The notes under the pieces were generated by a model. It did no database searches and was not told where the DNA came from. It saw only the letters and a list, made by a program, of their open reading frames with translations. A stretch of DNA of 64,000 nucleotides from CBDCVA01 sp965222935 [NCBI: Candidatus Latescibacterota bacterium] (lineage in GTDB: Bacteria; Latescibacterota; CBDCVA01): assembly GCA_965222935.1 (NCBI GenBank), contig CBDCVA010000002.1:558001-622000 (forward strand), given 5' to 3'. Of this stretch, positions 7,167-15,702 are shown piece after piece (position 1 is the first letter of the stretch; each line of letters starts with the position of its first letter). The position numbers and the translations under genes are program-made.

Positions 7167-7863
7167 ACTGGACCTGCCGCTCCCTCCCGGGGCTCCCGTG
7201 CAGGTTCTCACCGACTTCGACGGCACCGCCGCTGCTCGGGACGTCGGCCACACGCTTTTCGTCACCTTCAGTGGAGAAGACCCGGCGCTCGTGGACGTCT
7301 GGCACGAGACCCTGGATCGCTGGCGGCGCGGCGAGGTGTCGTCCGCTCGCTGCATCGAAGCCGCTTGCCGAGCCACACAGGCCACACGCGAGGAACTCGA
7401 GGCCTTTGCCGATGGTGAAACCCTCGATCCCAACTTTCCGAGCTTCGCGCGGTGGTGCGCCCAGCGCCAGATCCCGCTCGTCATCCTCAGCGACGGGGCG
7501 GATTTCTACATCGAGCGCATCCTTGCACGTGAGGGGCTCGCGCACATCCCCTTCCATGCGAACCATCTGGAAATCCATGGCCGAACGCTCATCCCGTCGT
7601 TCCCGCACGCTGACGGCACCTGCCCCCACTGCGCCAACTGCAAGGGCGTTCAGATCCGCCGCATGAGACAGCCGGAAGTGCCCGTCGTCTACATCGGTGA
7701 TGGGCGCTCGGATCAATGCGCCGCCGAAGCGGCCGATTTCGTCTTCGCCAAGCGGGGACGGCATCTGCTGCCCTATTGCCGCGAGCAGAATATTCCTCAC
7801 CTGGCCTTCACCGACTTCTCGGATATCCTGACCACCATGGCGGGCGAGGCGTCCGCACACTGA
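7153..7863 (+). CDS. HAD-superfamily phosphatase, MtnX/phosphoserine phosphatase-like
   Basis: A 236-residue HAD hydrolase. Motif I is DFDGT (Asp21, Asp23), motif II is LSDG (112-115) and the metal-binding motif IV is GDGRSD (182-187). An insertion with CPHCANCK (157-164) resembles the Cys-rich loop seen in MtnX-like phosphatases and may bind a metal. MtnX dephosphorylates an intermediate of methionine salvage, but no other salvage gene is nearby, so the substrate is open. The TTG start overlaps the end of the protease gene by 14 bases; a GTG at 7198 is another possible start, but would leave only a few residues before motif I. Probably co-transcribed with the protease. Confidence 0.75.
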   Translation: MPRLELDLPLPPGAPVQVLTDFDGTAAARDVGHTLFVTFSGEDPALVDVWHETLDRWRRGEVSSARCIEAACRATQATREELEAFADGETLDPNFPSFARWCAQRQIPLVILSDGADFYIERILAREGLAHIPFHANHLEIHGRTLIPSFPHADGTCPHCANCKGVQIRRMRQPEVPVVYIGDGRSDQCAAEAADFVFAKRGRHLLPYCREQNIPHLAFTDFSDILTTMAGEASAH

Positions 7864-7877
7864 GCGTCCATGCGCCT

Positions 7878-8714
7878 TCACAAAAACTCAGGCTGGCACG
7901 ACGGACACAGGTGAGTGCCCCTGCCAGCGACTTTAACCTTGACGACCTGCGCCCCGCAACAGGTGCAAGTCGCTCCGGCGCGCCCGACCACCCGCAAGAC
8001 GCTCGTCGCACTGTCGCGCCGTCTATCGCCCCATTCGAGGGAGAGGGGCATGGCACCGCTCGCCTCGTACCAGGCGATCACCTCACGCACGACGGCCGGA
8101 ATGGCCCATTCCAGTCTATCCCAGGCGGCACCGCCAAGGCTCTCCGCCGGACGCGCCGGGTGCAAGCCCGCTCGGAAGCAGGCTTCGTCGGCGTAGCGGT
8201 TACCCATCCCGGCCACGGTTGAGCCGTCCAGCAGCACGGTTTTGAGCGGCCGGCGCGTCCGCCCGACGCGGTCGCGCAGCCAACCGGCCGCGAGATCATC
8301 GTTCAGAGGATCGGGCCCGAGCCTGGCGACCCCGGGAGCATCCGCGAGCGCTCCCGCCGGAAGAAGCCGTTGAAAGCCGAGGGAGACGTAGAACAAGCCC
8401 AGCCGCCGTGCGTCCTCGAACGAGAGCAGGAGATGAGCGCGGTCGCGATCCACATCGTCACCCGGATCGAAGAGAGCGAAGTGCCCGATGAGCATCAAGT
8501 GCAAGAGCAGGATGCGGTCGCGGTCGAAATCGAAGGCCAGAAGCTTGCCATACCGCCGAATATCACGGAGGCTCCGACCACGCAGTTGCTCCCGAGCATC
8601 GGGCGGCAACCCGTTTCGTTTGCGAGGGAAGATCTCGAGGTCGCCTACCCTTGCGCCGCGCAACTCGCCCAGCAGAACGCGGCGCGCCACCTCCACCTCA
8701 GGAAGCTCAGGCAT
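7878..8714 (-). CDS. mutM: Formamidopyrimidine-DNA glycosylase
   Basis: The 278-residue protein begins MPELPEVE, with Pro2 (Schiff-base nucleophile) and Glu3 essential for catalysis. It has the conserved Lys57 in RRYGKLLAF, the helix-two-turn-helix containing NRYADEACFRAGLHP, and a C-terminal zinc finger of two Cys pairs (CTCC... and CPSC). Fpg removes 8-oxoguanine and ring-opened purines from DNA and nicks the abasic site. The length is normal for the family. It lies 16 bases downstream of the NAD(P)H-hydrate repair gene on the same strand, so the two damage-repair functions may share a transcript. Confidence 0.95.
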   Translation of the reverse strand: MPELPEVEVARRVLLGELRGARVGDLEIFPRKRNGLPPDAREQLRGRSLRDIRRYGKLLAFDFDRDRILLLHLMLIGHFALFDPGDDVDRDRAHLLLSFEDARRLGLFYVSLGFQRLLPAGALADAPGVARLGPDPLNDDLAAGWLRDRVGRTRRPLKTVLLDGSTVAGMGNRYADEACFRAGLHPARPAESLGGAAWDRLEWAIPAVVREVIAWYEASGAMPLSLEWGDRRRDSATSVLRVVGRAGATCTCCGAQVVKVKVAGRGTHLCPSCQPEFL

Positions 8715-8730
8715 GGGCGGACATTCAACC

Positions 8731-10323
8731 CTAAGGCGCGCCCCACCAGGCGAAGGGCGACGGCACTGGTTCCAGCTCGGCGAAGGTTCCAGCGAGCTCG
8801 TCCACTAGGTCCCCGGCCACCAGGCTTCGCTCGCCTAACCGCTCGCGCGCACGGTCTCCCGCCCGCCCGTGCAGCGCAGATGCCACGATAGCGGCCCGGT
8901 CGGCGGGCATTCCCTGCGCCAGCAGGGTCCCCAGGACGCCGCTGAGCACGTCGCCTGTACCGCCCGTCGCCATGCCCGCGTTGCCGGTCGGGTTGACCCA
9001 GATGTCGCCGTCGGGCGTCGCAATGAGCGAAGGCGCTCCCTTGAGCAGGAGCACAACTCCGTAGGTTTCGGAGAACGCGCGGGCACTGGTCACCCTCTCA
9101 TCGAGGGACGATCCGGTGCTCTCTCCCACAAGCCTATCGAACTCGCCCGTGTGGGGCGTGAGCACGCAGGGAACGCGTATATCGCGCAGGACATCCAGGC
9201 GCCCCGCGAGCGCCCATAGTGCATCAGCATCCACGACCAGCGGGCGTTCGGCTGACGCCACCAGACGCCGCACCACCTCGCTCGTCTCTCGATGGCGGCC
9301 CAGCCCCGGTCCAAGGACGGCCGCATCGGACCAGCGGATCAGCTCCCGCGCAGTTCCCATTGCGCGAAGCGCCAGGCAACGCTTCCGCCGAAGTTCCGGA
9401 AGCGGGCGCGTGATGACCTCGGTCAGCTTCACCTCCATCGGATCGTTGAGCGAGGCGGGAAGCCCCAGAACAACCAGCCCAGCGCCCGTGCGCAGCGCCG
9501 CCTCCGATGCGAGGGCCGCCGCACCCGTCAAGCCCATCGAACCGGCGATCACTGCCACGCGTCCGCAGGTTCCCTTATGGGCGTCGGGCGCGCGCGCTGG
9601 GAGCCACGAGGCTGCTTCCCACGGGCTTACGGCTTCCAGAGCGACCTCGGCGGCCTCGGTGATGTCCGCCGGAAAGCCAATATCCGCCAAAACCAAGACC
9701 CCGGAAAGCGCTCTGCCGGGCTGGCACAGGTGGCCCACCTTGGGCAGCCCGAAGGTGACCGTCTTCTTCGCGGAGACGCACGCGCCCGGCGCGCCCCCAT
9801 CCTCGGCGCTCACACCCGAGGGCACGTCCACTGCGTAGACCGGAAGGCCGATCCGGGCCAGAGCCTCGATTCCCTTCGCCACCAGGCCTCTCGGCGATCC
9901 CGAAAAGCCCGTCCCGAGGATGGCATCCACGGCGAAGTCGTAGCTCCGGGCCCACGCATGAGGATCTAGGGCGTCTTCGTTCGCCACTGACCGCACCACC
10001 ACCCCGGCATCCCGGGCCTTGGCGAGGTGAAGGGCAGCATCTCCCCGCACCGCGTCGGGGGCAACCAGAAGATGGACGTGGGCGCCCGCACCGTGCTCGC
10101 GAAGAAAGCGGGCCACGACGAACCCATCGCCGCCGTTGTTGCCCCCGCCCGCGACGACCAGGCCGATTCGGCCCTCAAGATCGCCCAGGTCGCGCGCAAT
10201 GGCCGCAGCCACCGCCCTCCCAGCCCGCTCCATCAAGATGGCGCCGGGCACATGTCCGCCCTCGATGGTCGCATGGTCGATCCGCGCCATTTCGGCACCC
10301 GTGGGGAGCTTCACCGGGAGCAC
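8731..10323 (-). CDS. nnr: Bifunctional NAD(P)H-hydrate epimerase / ADP- or ATP-dependent NAD(P)H-hydrate dehydratase
   Basis: A 530-residue fusion. The N-terminal YjeF_N domain (about 1-215) contains GGGNNGGDGFVVARFL near residue 58 and the ILGTGFSG loop of the epimerase. The C-terminal ribokinase-like dehydratase domain (about 225-525) contains VLTPHTGEFDRL and TGGTGDVLSGVLG, the nucleotide and hydrate binding motifs. The enzyme repairs NADHX and NADPHX, hydrated forms that arise by heat or enzyme side reactions. Its length matches the usual fused form. The ATG is at the expected place before the conserved MARIDHATIEGG helix. Confidence 0.93.
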   Translation of the reverse strand: MLPVKLPTGAEMARIDHATIEGGHVPGAILMERAGRAVAAAIARDLGDLEGRIGLVVAGGGNNGGDGFVVARFLREHGAGAHVHLLVAPDAVRGDAALHLAKARDAGVVVRSVANEDALDPHAWARSYDFAVDAILGTGFSGSPRGLVAKGIEALARIGLPVYAVDVPSGVSAEDGGAPGACVSAKKTVTFGLPKVGHLCQPGRALSGVLVLADIGFPADITEAAEVALEAVSPWEAASWLPARAPDAHKGTCGRVAVIAGSMGLTGAAALASEAALRTGAGLVVLGLPASLNDPMEVKLTEVITRPLPELRRKRCLALRAMGTARELIRWSDAAVLGPGLGRHRETSEVVRRLVASAERPLVVDADALWALAGRLDVLRDIRVPCVLTPHTGEFDRLVGESTGSSLDERVTSARAFSETYGVVLLLKGAPSLIATPDGDIWVNPTGNAGMATGGTGDVLSGVLGTLLAQGMPADRAAIVASALHGRAGDRARERLGERSLVAGDLVDELAGTFAELEPVPSPFAWWGAP

Positions 10324-10368
10324 CCGCGGCGGAGACGGCGCATAGGATAGGTCAGAAGCGGGGATGAA

Positions 10369-11082
10369 CTAACGGGACGCGAGAGGTGGAACTTCGGCCT
10401 CTGCCACGTTGAGCCGGTCGATGATCTCGACCACATGGGCGATGTCGTCGATCTCGAAATCCGCGCCCGACGGGACCTCAGCGCCGGTATCACCGTAGCG
10501 GGCGTACACGGTGTGGATTCCCATGCGCCGCGCGCCGGCCACGTCGCGCTCTGGCCAGTCGCCGATCATCACGGTCTCATCCGGGGCGAGGCCTAGCTCG
10601 TCAAGCACCTTCTGAAACGGCGCCGCCGCCGGTTTGCACTCGCCCGTGTCGTCGAAGGTGACCACTGCGTCAAACAGGTGATGGACCCCCACCCCGCAGA
10701 GCCGCAGCCAGGCTTGAAGCACCGGTGCATCGGTGAGCACCGCGAGGCGCAGTCCCAGCCTGATCAGCTCGACCAGCGTCCAGTGCGCATGCGGGTAGAG
10801 CACCAGCCGCCCCTCGCGGGCGCGGCGGTAGGCCACGATCCCGCTGGCCAGCATTTTATAGTCGATCCGCCCGAGCGTCTCCTCGAGAAAGTGGTCGAAA
10901 ACACGCTGAAATTCGATCCCCTCCCGTTCGTATATCGAATAGAGCCGCGCCGTGGCCTCCGCCCTGTCGAGTCCCAGGCCCGCGTCGAGCATGGCGTCCA
11001 CCGCAGCCTCCACCGCGGCATCCTTCATCGCCGTGAAGTCCACGAGCGTGTTGTCGAGGTCGAACAGCACAGCCTTGATCAT
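10369..11082 (-). CDS. HAD-superfamily hydrolase (YjjG/phosphoglycolate phosphatase-like)
   Basis: From the ATG at 11082, preceded by GGAG, the 237-residue protein starts MIKAVLFDLDNTLVD, giving motif I with Asp8 and Asp10. A helical cap domain follows (about 17-90), then motif II in LTDAP, the motif III lysine in ECKPAAAPF, and motif IV GDWPERD. This is the subfamily of small-molecule phosphatases acting on nucleotides or sugar phosphates. DNT in motif I is more usual in nucleotidases of the YjjG type, but the substrate cannot be assigned. It lies between the Nnr gene and a PP-loop protein on the same strand. Confidence 0.8.
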   Translation of the reverse strand: MIKAVLFDLDNTLVDFTAMKDAAVEAAVDAMLDAGLGLDRAEATARLYSIYEREGIEFQRVFDHFLEETLGRIDYKMLASGIVAYRRAREGRLVLYPHAHWTLVELIRLGLRLAVLTDAPVLQAWLRLCGVGVHHLFDAVVTFDDTGECKPAAAPFQKVLDELGLAPDETVMIGDWPERDVAGARRMGIHTVYARYGDTGAEVPSGADFEIDDIAHVVEIIDRLNVAEAEVPPLASR

Positions 11083-11113
11083 GGGATCTCCGTCGACCGG
11101 ATGGAGCGGGGGG

Positions 11114-12115
11114 CTAGAGGCGGATCGCCTCAAGCTCGGCATCACCCATCGGCGCGGCCTCCAGGACGAACTCATCCCCCTCCGTATCCGTCCAGCCCCG
11201 CACCGATACCGAGTTCACATCGCGATGCCGGCTGTAGCGAGCGGCGATCTGCGCGGCCGTCTGACGTGGGACCTCGCCATCTCCATCGAGGAGGAAGACA
11301 AGGCTTCCCTTGCTATCGGCGATCTGGAAGCGCCGCCCTTCGTTGCGCAGCATGAGCTCCAGCCGGCCATTCTCCTCCTGGTTTCGACCCGAGATGATCT
11401 TCTCGCCGGTGGTCAGGCGGAAGTGGCGGCCGAACTTGAGGCTGACGACACGGCGCATGCTCATCTGATCGTGATCGAACAGGTCCTGCAGCTTCGCCGA
11501 AAAGGCGGCATCCGTCAACAGGCACCCGCCCGCAGGGCTTGGATATGGACCGATGTCCAGCGCCTCCGCTAGGGCCATCTGCGGCTTACGGGAACGACCT
11601 CGAATGTCGCTGAGATTTTCGCGATCCACCAGACCCTCTCGCTCAGGCTCCGTCTCGGGCAAAAGTTTGGCCGAGAGCGGCCGCAGGAGCTTGCCCTCCA
11701 GACCCGCCTCGCGTTCGATCAGCCCAAGCGCGTCCCGGTGCTGGCTCATCGGTCGCTCGCCGACGACCTCGCCAGTGACGATGAAGTCAGCGCCCTCCTG
11801 CTCCATCATGGTCTTGGCCTTCTCCAGCATATAGATGCGGCAATCGATGCACATGTTCATGTGGCGGCCCCGGCCATGCTTGGGATTGCGGACCAACTCG
11901 ATGTAGTCCCCACCGACCGGGACGTGCCGCACCTCGACGCCAAGCTGCTCGGAAGCCTTCGCCGAATCGCAGTTCCCCTTCCCGCAGGAGCAGAAGGGCG
12001 TCATGAAGTTGACGGCGACCACGTCGACGTCCTGATCCGCCATCATCTTCGTTGCCAACATGCTATCCAGCCCACCTGAGAGCAGGGCGATCGCCTTCGG
12101 TTTCCGATCCGTCAT
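11114..12115 (-). CDS. PP-loop ATPase, MnmA/ThiI-like tRNA-modifying protein
   Basis: From the ATG at 12115 the product is 333 residues. The PP-loop SGGLDSMLA lies at residues 13-21 and adenylates its substrate. Cysteine motifs follow: FCSCGKGNC and MCIDCRIYM (CxxC), as in sulfur-transferring tRNA thiolases. The middle segment has YPSPAGGCLLTD, and the C-terminal quarter resembles a small RNA-binding domain seen in this PP-loop subfamily. Proteins of this group are often annotated as tRNA 2-thiouridylase-like, but this form lacks the standard MnmA layout, so the modified nucleoside is unknown. An in-frame GTG/ATG further upstream would add non-conserved residues. It lies 31 bases upstream of the HAD gene. 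Confidence 0.65.
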   Translation of the reverse strand: MTDRKPKAIALLSGGLDSMLATKMMADQDVDVVAVNFMTPFCSCGKGNCDSAKASEQLGVEVRHVPVGGDYIELVRNPKHGRGRHMNMCIDCRIYMLEKAKTMMEQEGADFIVTGEVVGERPMSQHRDALGLIEREAGLEGKLLRPLSAKLLPETEPEREGLVDRENLSDIRGRSRKPQMALAEALDIGPYPSPAGGCLLTDAAFSAKLQDLFDHDQMSMRRVVSLKFGRHFRLTTGEKIISGRNQEENGRLELMLRNEGRRFQIADSKGSLVFLLDGDGEVPRQTAAQIAARYSRHRDVNSVSVRGWTDTEGDEFVLEAAPMGDAELEAIRL

Positions 12116-12311
12116 AACCCCTCCTTCAGAGTTTCTAGAACCATCACAACGCCCAAAGTAGACGAATCGCACGCCCGGGGCAAGTGGAGGTCTCTCACGG
12201 TCCCGAGGGCTCAAGCCAGAGGGACGATCCAAGCCGAAGGTGCCGGCCAGAGGCCGGCGGGATGGAGAATCGATGGGGACGAGGCGGGGATACCGAACGG
12301 GTAGAGGCCGA

Positions 12312-12629
12312 TCACATTCTGGTCATCGTGATGCTGATCGCGCGTTGACCCTCAGGACCGAGCTTATCGCGGACAGCCTCCAGAAGCGCGACCACGTCCG
12401 CGCCGGTACAGCCCACCATCTCGGCGATTCCAGCGCACGAATGGCCGGCCAGCACTAGACCGAGGAGCGCGTTCTCCTCCTCGGAAAGCCCCGCGAGGCC
12501 ATCAGCGTCAACCACGACCCATCGGGCGTGAAACTCGGCATCCCGACGCGCCACCCCGGCGTCGTACGCCGCCATCTCAGTCTTCCAGTTGGGGTCCGCT
12601 CCTCCGGCGGATTCACAAGATGTGCTCAT
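12312..12629 (-). CDS. Small protein with a LuxR-type helix-turn-helix
   Basis: From the ATG at 12629 the product has 105 residues. The C-terminal half, GLSEEENALLGLVLAG followed by CAGIAEMVGCTGADVVALL and KLG, follows the LuxR/sigma-region-4 helix-turn-helix pattern of LSxREREVLxLVAxG-x-IAxxLxxSxxTVxxHxxxIxxKL, though several DNA-contact positions are changed. No receiver or other sensory domain is present; the N-terminal 45 residues are hydrophilic. A good sigma70-type promoter lies 34 bp upstream (12663-12691) and AAGGAG is 12 bases before the ATG. It could be a small transcription regulator; targets are unknown. Confidence 0.6.
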   Translation of the reverse strand: MSTSCESAGGADPNWKTEMAAYDAGVARRDAEFHARWVVVDADGLAGLSEEENALLGLVLAGHSCAGIAEMVGCTGADVVALLEAVRDKLGPEGQRAISITMTRM

Positions 12630-12662
12630 AGCGCTCTCATGCTCCTTCGTTCGGTCCTTCCT

Positions 12663-12691
12663 ATCATAGCGTCGGACGATGCCTCTGACAA
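12663..12691 (-). promoter_or_regulatory. Promoter of the small HTH gene
   Basis: On the minus strand TTGTCA (12691-12686) and TATGAT (12668-12663) are 17 bp apart, matching sigma70 consensus at 5 of 6 and 5 of 6 positions. It points to the HTH gene starting at 12629 and is back to back with the hflK promoter. Confidence 0.6.
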
Positions 12692-12730
12692 CTCCTTTCT
12701 GCGCTTGCCATGAACCAAAGCACGACACGC

Positions 12731-12759
12731 TTGCCTGCGTGCCCCCTAGGGCATATATT
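12731..12759 (+). promoter_or_regulatory. Possible promoter of hflK-hflC
   Basis: TTGCCT (12731-12736) and TATATT (12754-12759) are 17 bp apart. The predicted leader to the hflK ATG at 12882 is about 115 bases. The -35 element is weaker than the -10. Confidence 0.45.
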
Positions 12760-12881
12760 AGCCACGGGTTAAAAGAGCGAACTTCCTGTTCACCGGAGCG
12801 TCTCTGTGGTGAGGGTTGATCGAGGACACATGCTCTGGAGCCCACAGAAGAGTCCCTTCACGAGACGAGGACTGAGCCCAC

Positions 12882-13862
12882 ATGGCTGAATACGAGTTCG
12901 AGCGCCGTCCGCAACTCGACATCAAGGTCGATAGTCGGGTCGTTTGGGGGGTCCTCGCGGGCGTCGTCCTTCTCTGGCTCGCCAGCGGCATCTACATCGT
13001 CGATCCCGAGGAGGCGGGCGTCGTCACCCGGTTCGGGAAGCTCCAGAGCGTCGTCGGGCCCGGTCCGCACTGGCACATTCCCCGGCCCTTCGAGGCGGTC
13101 AAGACGCCGAAGGTCACCGAGGTCAAGCGCGTCGAGATCGGCTTCCGCACCATAAGCCCCGGCCCACCCGCGCGCTACCAGCACGTGCCCGAAGAAGCCT
13201 TGATGCTCACGGGCGACGAGAACATCCTCGACGCAGAGATCATCGTCCAGTACCAGATCAACGACCCCGTCAAATATCTCTTCCGCGTCCGCGAGCAGCA
13301 TGGCACCGTCAAGGACGCCGCCGAGGCGGCTTTGCGCCAGGTCGTCGGCAGCCACGGCATTGACGAGGCGCTCACCGTCGGTAAAGAGATCATCCAGGAC
13401 AAGGTGCGCCGGAACCTCCAGCAGATCCTCGAGGTCTATGAGTTGGGCTTGATGGTCCTCCCGAATGGAGTCAAGCTCCAGACGGTGACCGCGCCGCAGG
13501 AGGTGGATGCCGCGTTCAAAGACGTCGCCAGCGCCCGGGAGGATCGCGAGCGGCTGATCAAGGAAGCGGAGGGCTACCGCAACGACGTCATTCCCAAAGC
13601 GCGCGGCACGGCCGAAAAGCAGATCAAGGGAGCCGAGGCGTACAAAGTCGAGCGGGTCAAGCGTTCCAGCGGCGATGTCGAACGGTTCAAGCGCATCCTG
13701 GCCGAGTACCGGAAAGCCCCTGAGGTCACCAGGACGCGGCTTCTCATAGAGACGATGGAGACGGTGCTCCCCCGGTTTGGCAAATACCTGATGGATACCA
13801 ACGGCACGCCGCTCTTGCCCATCCTGCAACTCCAACCTCCCCAGGCGAAGGAAGTACCCTGA
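12882..13862 (+). CDS. hflK: HflK, SPFH/band-7 membrane protein
   Basis: The 326-residue protein has a short cytoplasmic N-terminus, one transmembrane helix (about 22-42), then the SPFH domain starting IYIVDPEEAGVVTRFGKL and a long charged coiled coil (about 205-285). HflK and HflC form a large membrane cage around the FtsH protease and regulate its access to membrane proteins. It is shorter than the E. coli protein (419) mainly because the Gly-rich N-terminal segment is reduced. The stop overlaps the hflC start (TGATG), so the two subunits are translationally coupled. Confidence 0.93.
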   Translation: MAEYEFERRPQLDIKVDSRVVWGVLAGVVLLWLASGIYIVDPEEAGVVTRFGKLQSVVGPGPHWHIPRPFEAVKTPKVTEVKRVEIGFRTISPGPPARYQHVPEEALMLTGDENILDAEIIVQYQINDPVKYLFRVREQHGTVKDAAEAALRQVVGSHGIDEALTVGKEIIQDKVRRNLQQILEVYELGLMVLPNGVKLQTVTAPQEVDAAFKDVASAREDRERLIKEAEGYRNDVIPKARGTAEKQIKGAEAYKVERVKRSSGDVERFKRILAEYRKAPEVTRTRLLIETMETVLPRFGKYLMDTNGTPLLPILQLQPPQAKEVP

Positions 13863-14719
13863 TGCGCGCAGCAGTCATCTCAGGCATCGCGCTGGTGGCG
13901 CTCCTGATAGCGGTCAGCACAGTGACGTTCACCCTGAACGAGATGGAGATCGCCGTCGTCACCCAGCTCGGCAGAGCCATCGAGCCCGCGGTGACTCAGT
14001 CCGGCTTGTATCTCAAATGGCCATTCCCCTTCCAGAAAGTCCGCCGTTTCGATAAGCGGCTATTGGAGTACGACTCCAAGCCCTCGCAGATTCTCACCCG
14101 CGACAAGAAATTCCTGATCGTCGATAATTACGCCAAGTGGCGCATCGTTGACCCACTGCGCTTCATGGTCACCGTTCGCACCGAGGGCAGCGCCCAGGCC
14201 CGACTGGATGACGTCATCTTCAGTGTGCTGCGCGAGAGGCTCGGTGCGCACGACCTCTCGGAAGTCATCTCCGGCGACCGCGAGCCCATCATGCGCGCCG
14301 TCACCGGGCAGGCAAACGCCGTGGCTGGAGCCTATGGGATCGAGATCCGCGATGTTCGCATCAAGCGAGCGGACCTGCCCAGCGAAAACGAGCGCTACGT
14401 TTTCGACCGCATGCGCGCCGAGCGCAAGCGCCAGGCGAACCAGTACCGCTCCGAAGGCGAAGAAGAAGCTCTGAAGATCCGAGCCAACACCGACCTGGAG
14501 CGAGCGACCATCCTCGCCGAGGCTTACGAGCAAGCCGAACGCATACGCGGCGAAGGTGACGCCGAAGCCGCCGGTATCTACGCCGAGGCGTACGAGAGAG
14601 CCCCCAAGTTCTACAAGTATATGCGCACGCTCCAGGCCTACGAGACCACACTCGATGAGAAGACCACCGTGGTCCTTTCGCCCAACTCCGGGTTCCTCAA
14701 GTACCTTTACGGCGACTGA
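13862..14719 (+). CDS. hflC: HflC, SPFH/band-7 membrane protein
   Basis: The 285-residue partner of HflK starts with a transmembrane helix (about 4-24), then NEMEIAVVTQLG, the conserved start of the SPFH domain, followed by WPFPFQKVRRFDKRLLEYD and the DPLRFMVTV region. A coiled coil runs from about 175 to 245, with FYKYMRTLQAYE near the C-terminus typical of HflC. Length is normal. Stop-start overlap with hflK indicates equimolar translation, as needed for the alternating HflK/HflC cage. Confidence 0.94.
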   Translation: MRAAVISGIALVALLIAVSTVTFTLNEMEIAVVTQLGRAIEPAVTQSGLYLKWPFPFQKVRRFDKRLLEYDSKPSQILTRDKKFLIVDNYAKWRIVDPLRFMVTVRTEGSAQARLDDVIFSVLRERLGAHDLSEVISGDREPIMRAVTGQANAVAGAYGIEIRDVRIKRADLPSENERYVFDRMRAERKRQANQYRSEGEEEALKIRANTDLERATILAEAYEQAERIRGEGDAEAAGIYAEAYERAPKFYKYMRTLQAYETTLDEKTTVVLSPNSGFLKYLYGD

Positions 14720-14758
14720 GCTCCCTGAAGACCGGGCTTTCCCGATCCCCGCAAGACG

Positions 14759-15691
14759 ATGACCGCCGCGCATCTGGCCCTAGCGGCGCTGGTCACTTCA
14801 CCGCCGATGGTCGGCGCTGGCTACGACACCCTGCAAACTTCCCGCGCCGTCGTCGTCTATCCCACCGACAGAAAGGCCAGAGGGCAGACCTTGGCACGAA
14901 CGCTGGATTACCGTTATGACCTCGTGGCAAGCGACCTCGGTTACGGCGGCGGTGCGCGTGTGACCGTCATTCTCCCGGCTTCGTCCGTTGAATTTGATCG
15001 CCTAGCGGGTTCCCGCGCGCCTGAGTGGGTCGGTGCCCTTGCCTGGCCCGAGAGCCGCTTGATTCTTCTCGGTCACAAGTGGAACGACGCCGGTCATGTA
15101 AGCCGGACCCTCGCGCACGAGCTCTCTCACGTCCTGCTCGCCCAAGAGCTCGCGGCGCCGATGAGCCGCGTCCCCCGCTGGTTCGGTGAGGGCGTGGCCG
15201 GATGGCAGGCGGGCGAGGGGCTCTCGCGTGGCCGATGGCGCATGACGTGGGCAACCCTCACCGGACGACTGATGCCCCTCGAGGAGATCAACCGTGTCCT
15301 GACCTTCGAGGCTGACCGCGCTATGCTGGCCTACGCGCAGTCGGTCGCGGCGATCAGCTTCATGACCCAGCTAGCGGGGCCCGAAGGGGTCCGCCGCGTT
15401 GTATCCGGCCTCAACCGAGGCCGGCCTTTCCCGGAGGCGTTCCAGATAGCGACGGGCCTGAACCTAATGGTTTTCGAGGACCGTTGGAAGCGCTGGATGC
15501 GTGATCGCTACGGGCTCATGGCCTTGCTCGGGAACCAGACCCTCATCTGGATCGGCATCCTGTGTCTGGCCGCCGTCTCCTTCCTCGCCGTCCGGCTTCG
15601 CGCCCACCGCACCCGCCAACGCTGGGAAGACGAGGACGAAACGACCGATCTGCCCTACCTCGTGCCGCCGGGACCCGACGAAGAGTTGTAA
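14759..15691 (+). CDS. Membrane-anchored peptidase MA-like metalloprotease
   Basis: The 310-residue protein has a hydrophobic N-terminus that may be a signal peptide, a zinc-binding HELSH motif (His120, Glu121, His124), and the third ligand Glu144 in PRWFGEGVAGW, a gluzincin-like layout. The C-terminus has a transmembrane helix (about 258-280) followed by a charged cytoplasmic tail. This fits the peptidase MA-like group of extracytoplasmic proteases of unknown substrate. It follows hflKC by 39 bases, which may imply shared membrane-protein quality control, but this is inference. Confidence 0.7.
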   Translation: MTAAHLALAALVTSPPMVGAGYDTLQTSRAVVVYPTDRKARGQTLARTLDYRYDLVASDLGYGGGARVTVILPASSVEFDRLAGSRAPEWVGALAWPESRLILLGHKWNDAGHVSRTLAHELSHVLLAQELAAPMSRVPRWFGEGVAGWQAGEGLSRGRWRMTWATLTGRLMPLEEINRVLTFEADRAMLAYAQSVAAISFMTQLAGPEGVRRVVSGLNRGRPFPEAFQIATGLNLMVFEDRWKRWMRDRYGLMALLGNQTLIWIGILCLAAVSFLAVRLRAHRTRQRWEDEDETTDLPYLVPPGPDEEL

Positions 15692-15702
15692 GCACCGAGC
15701 CC

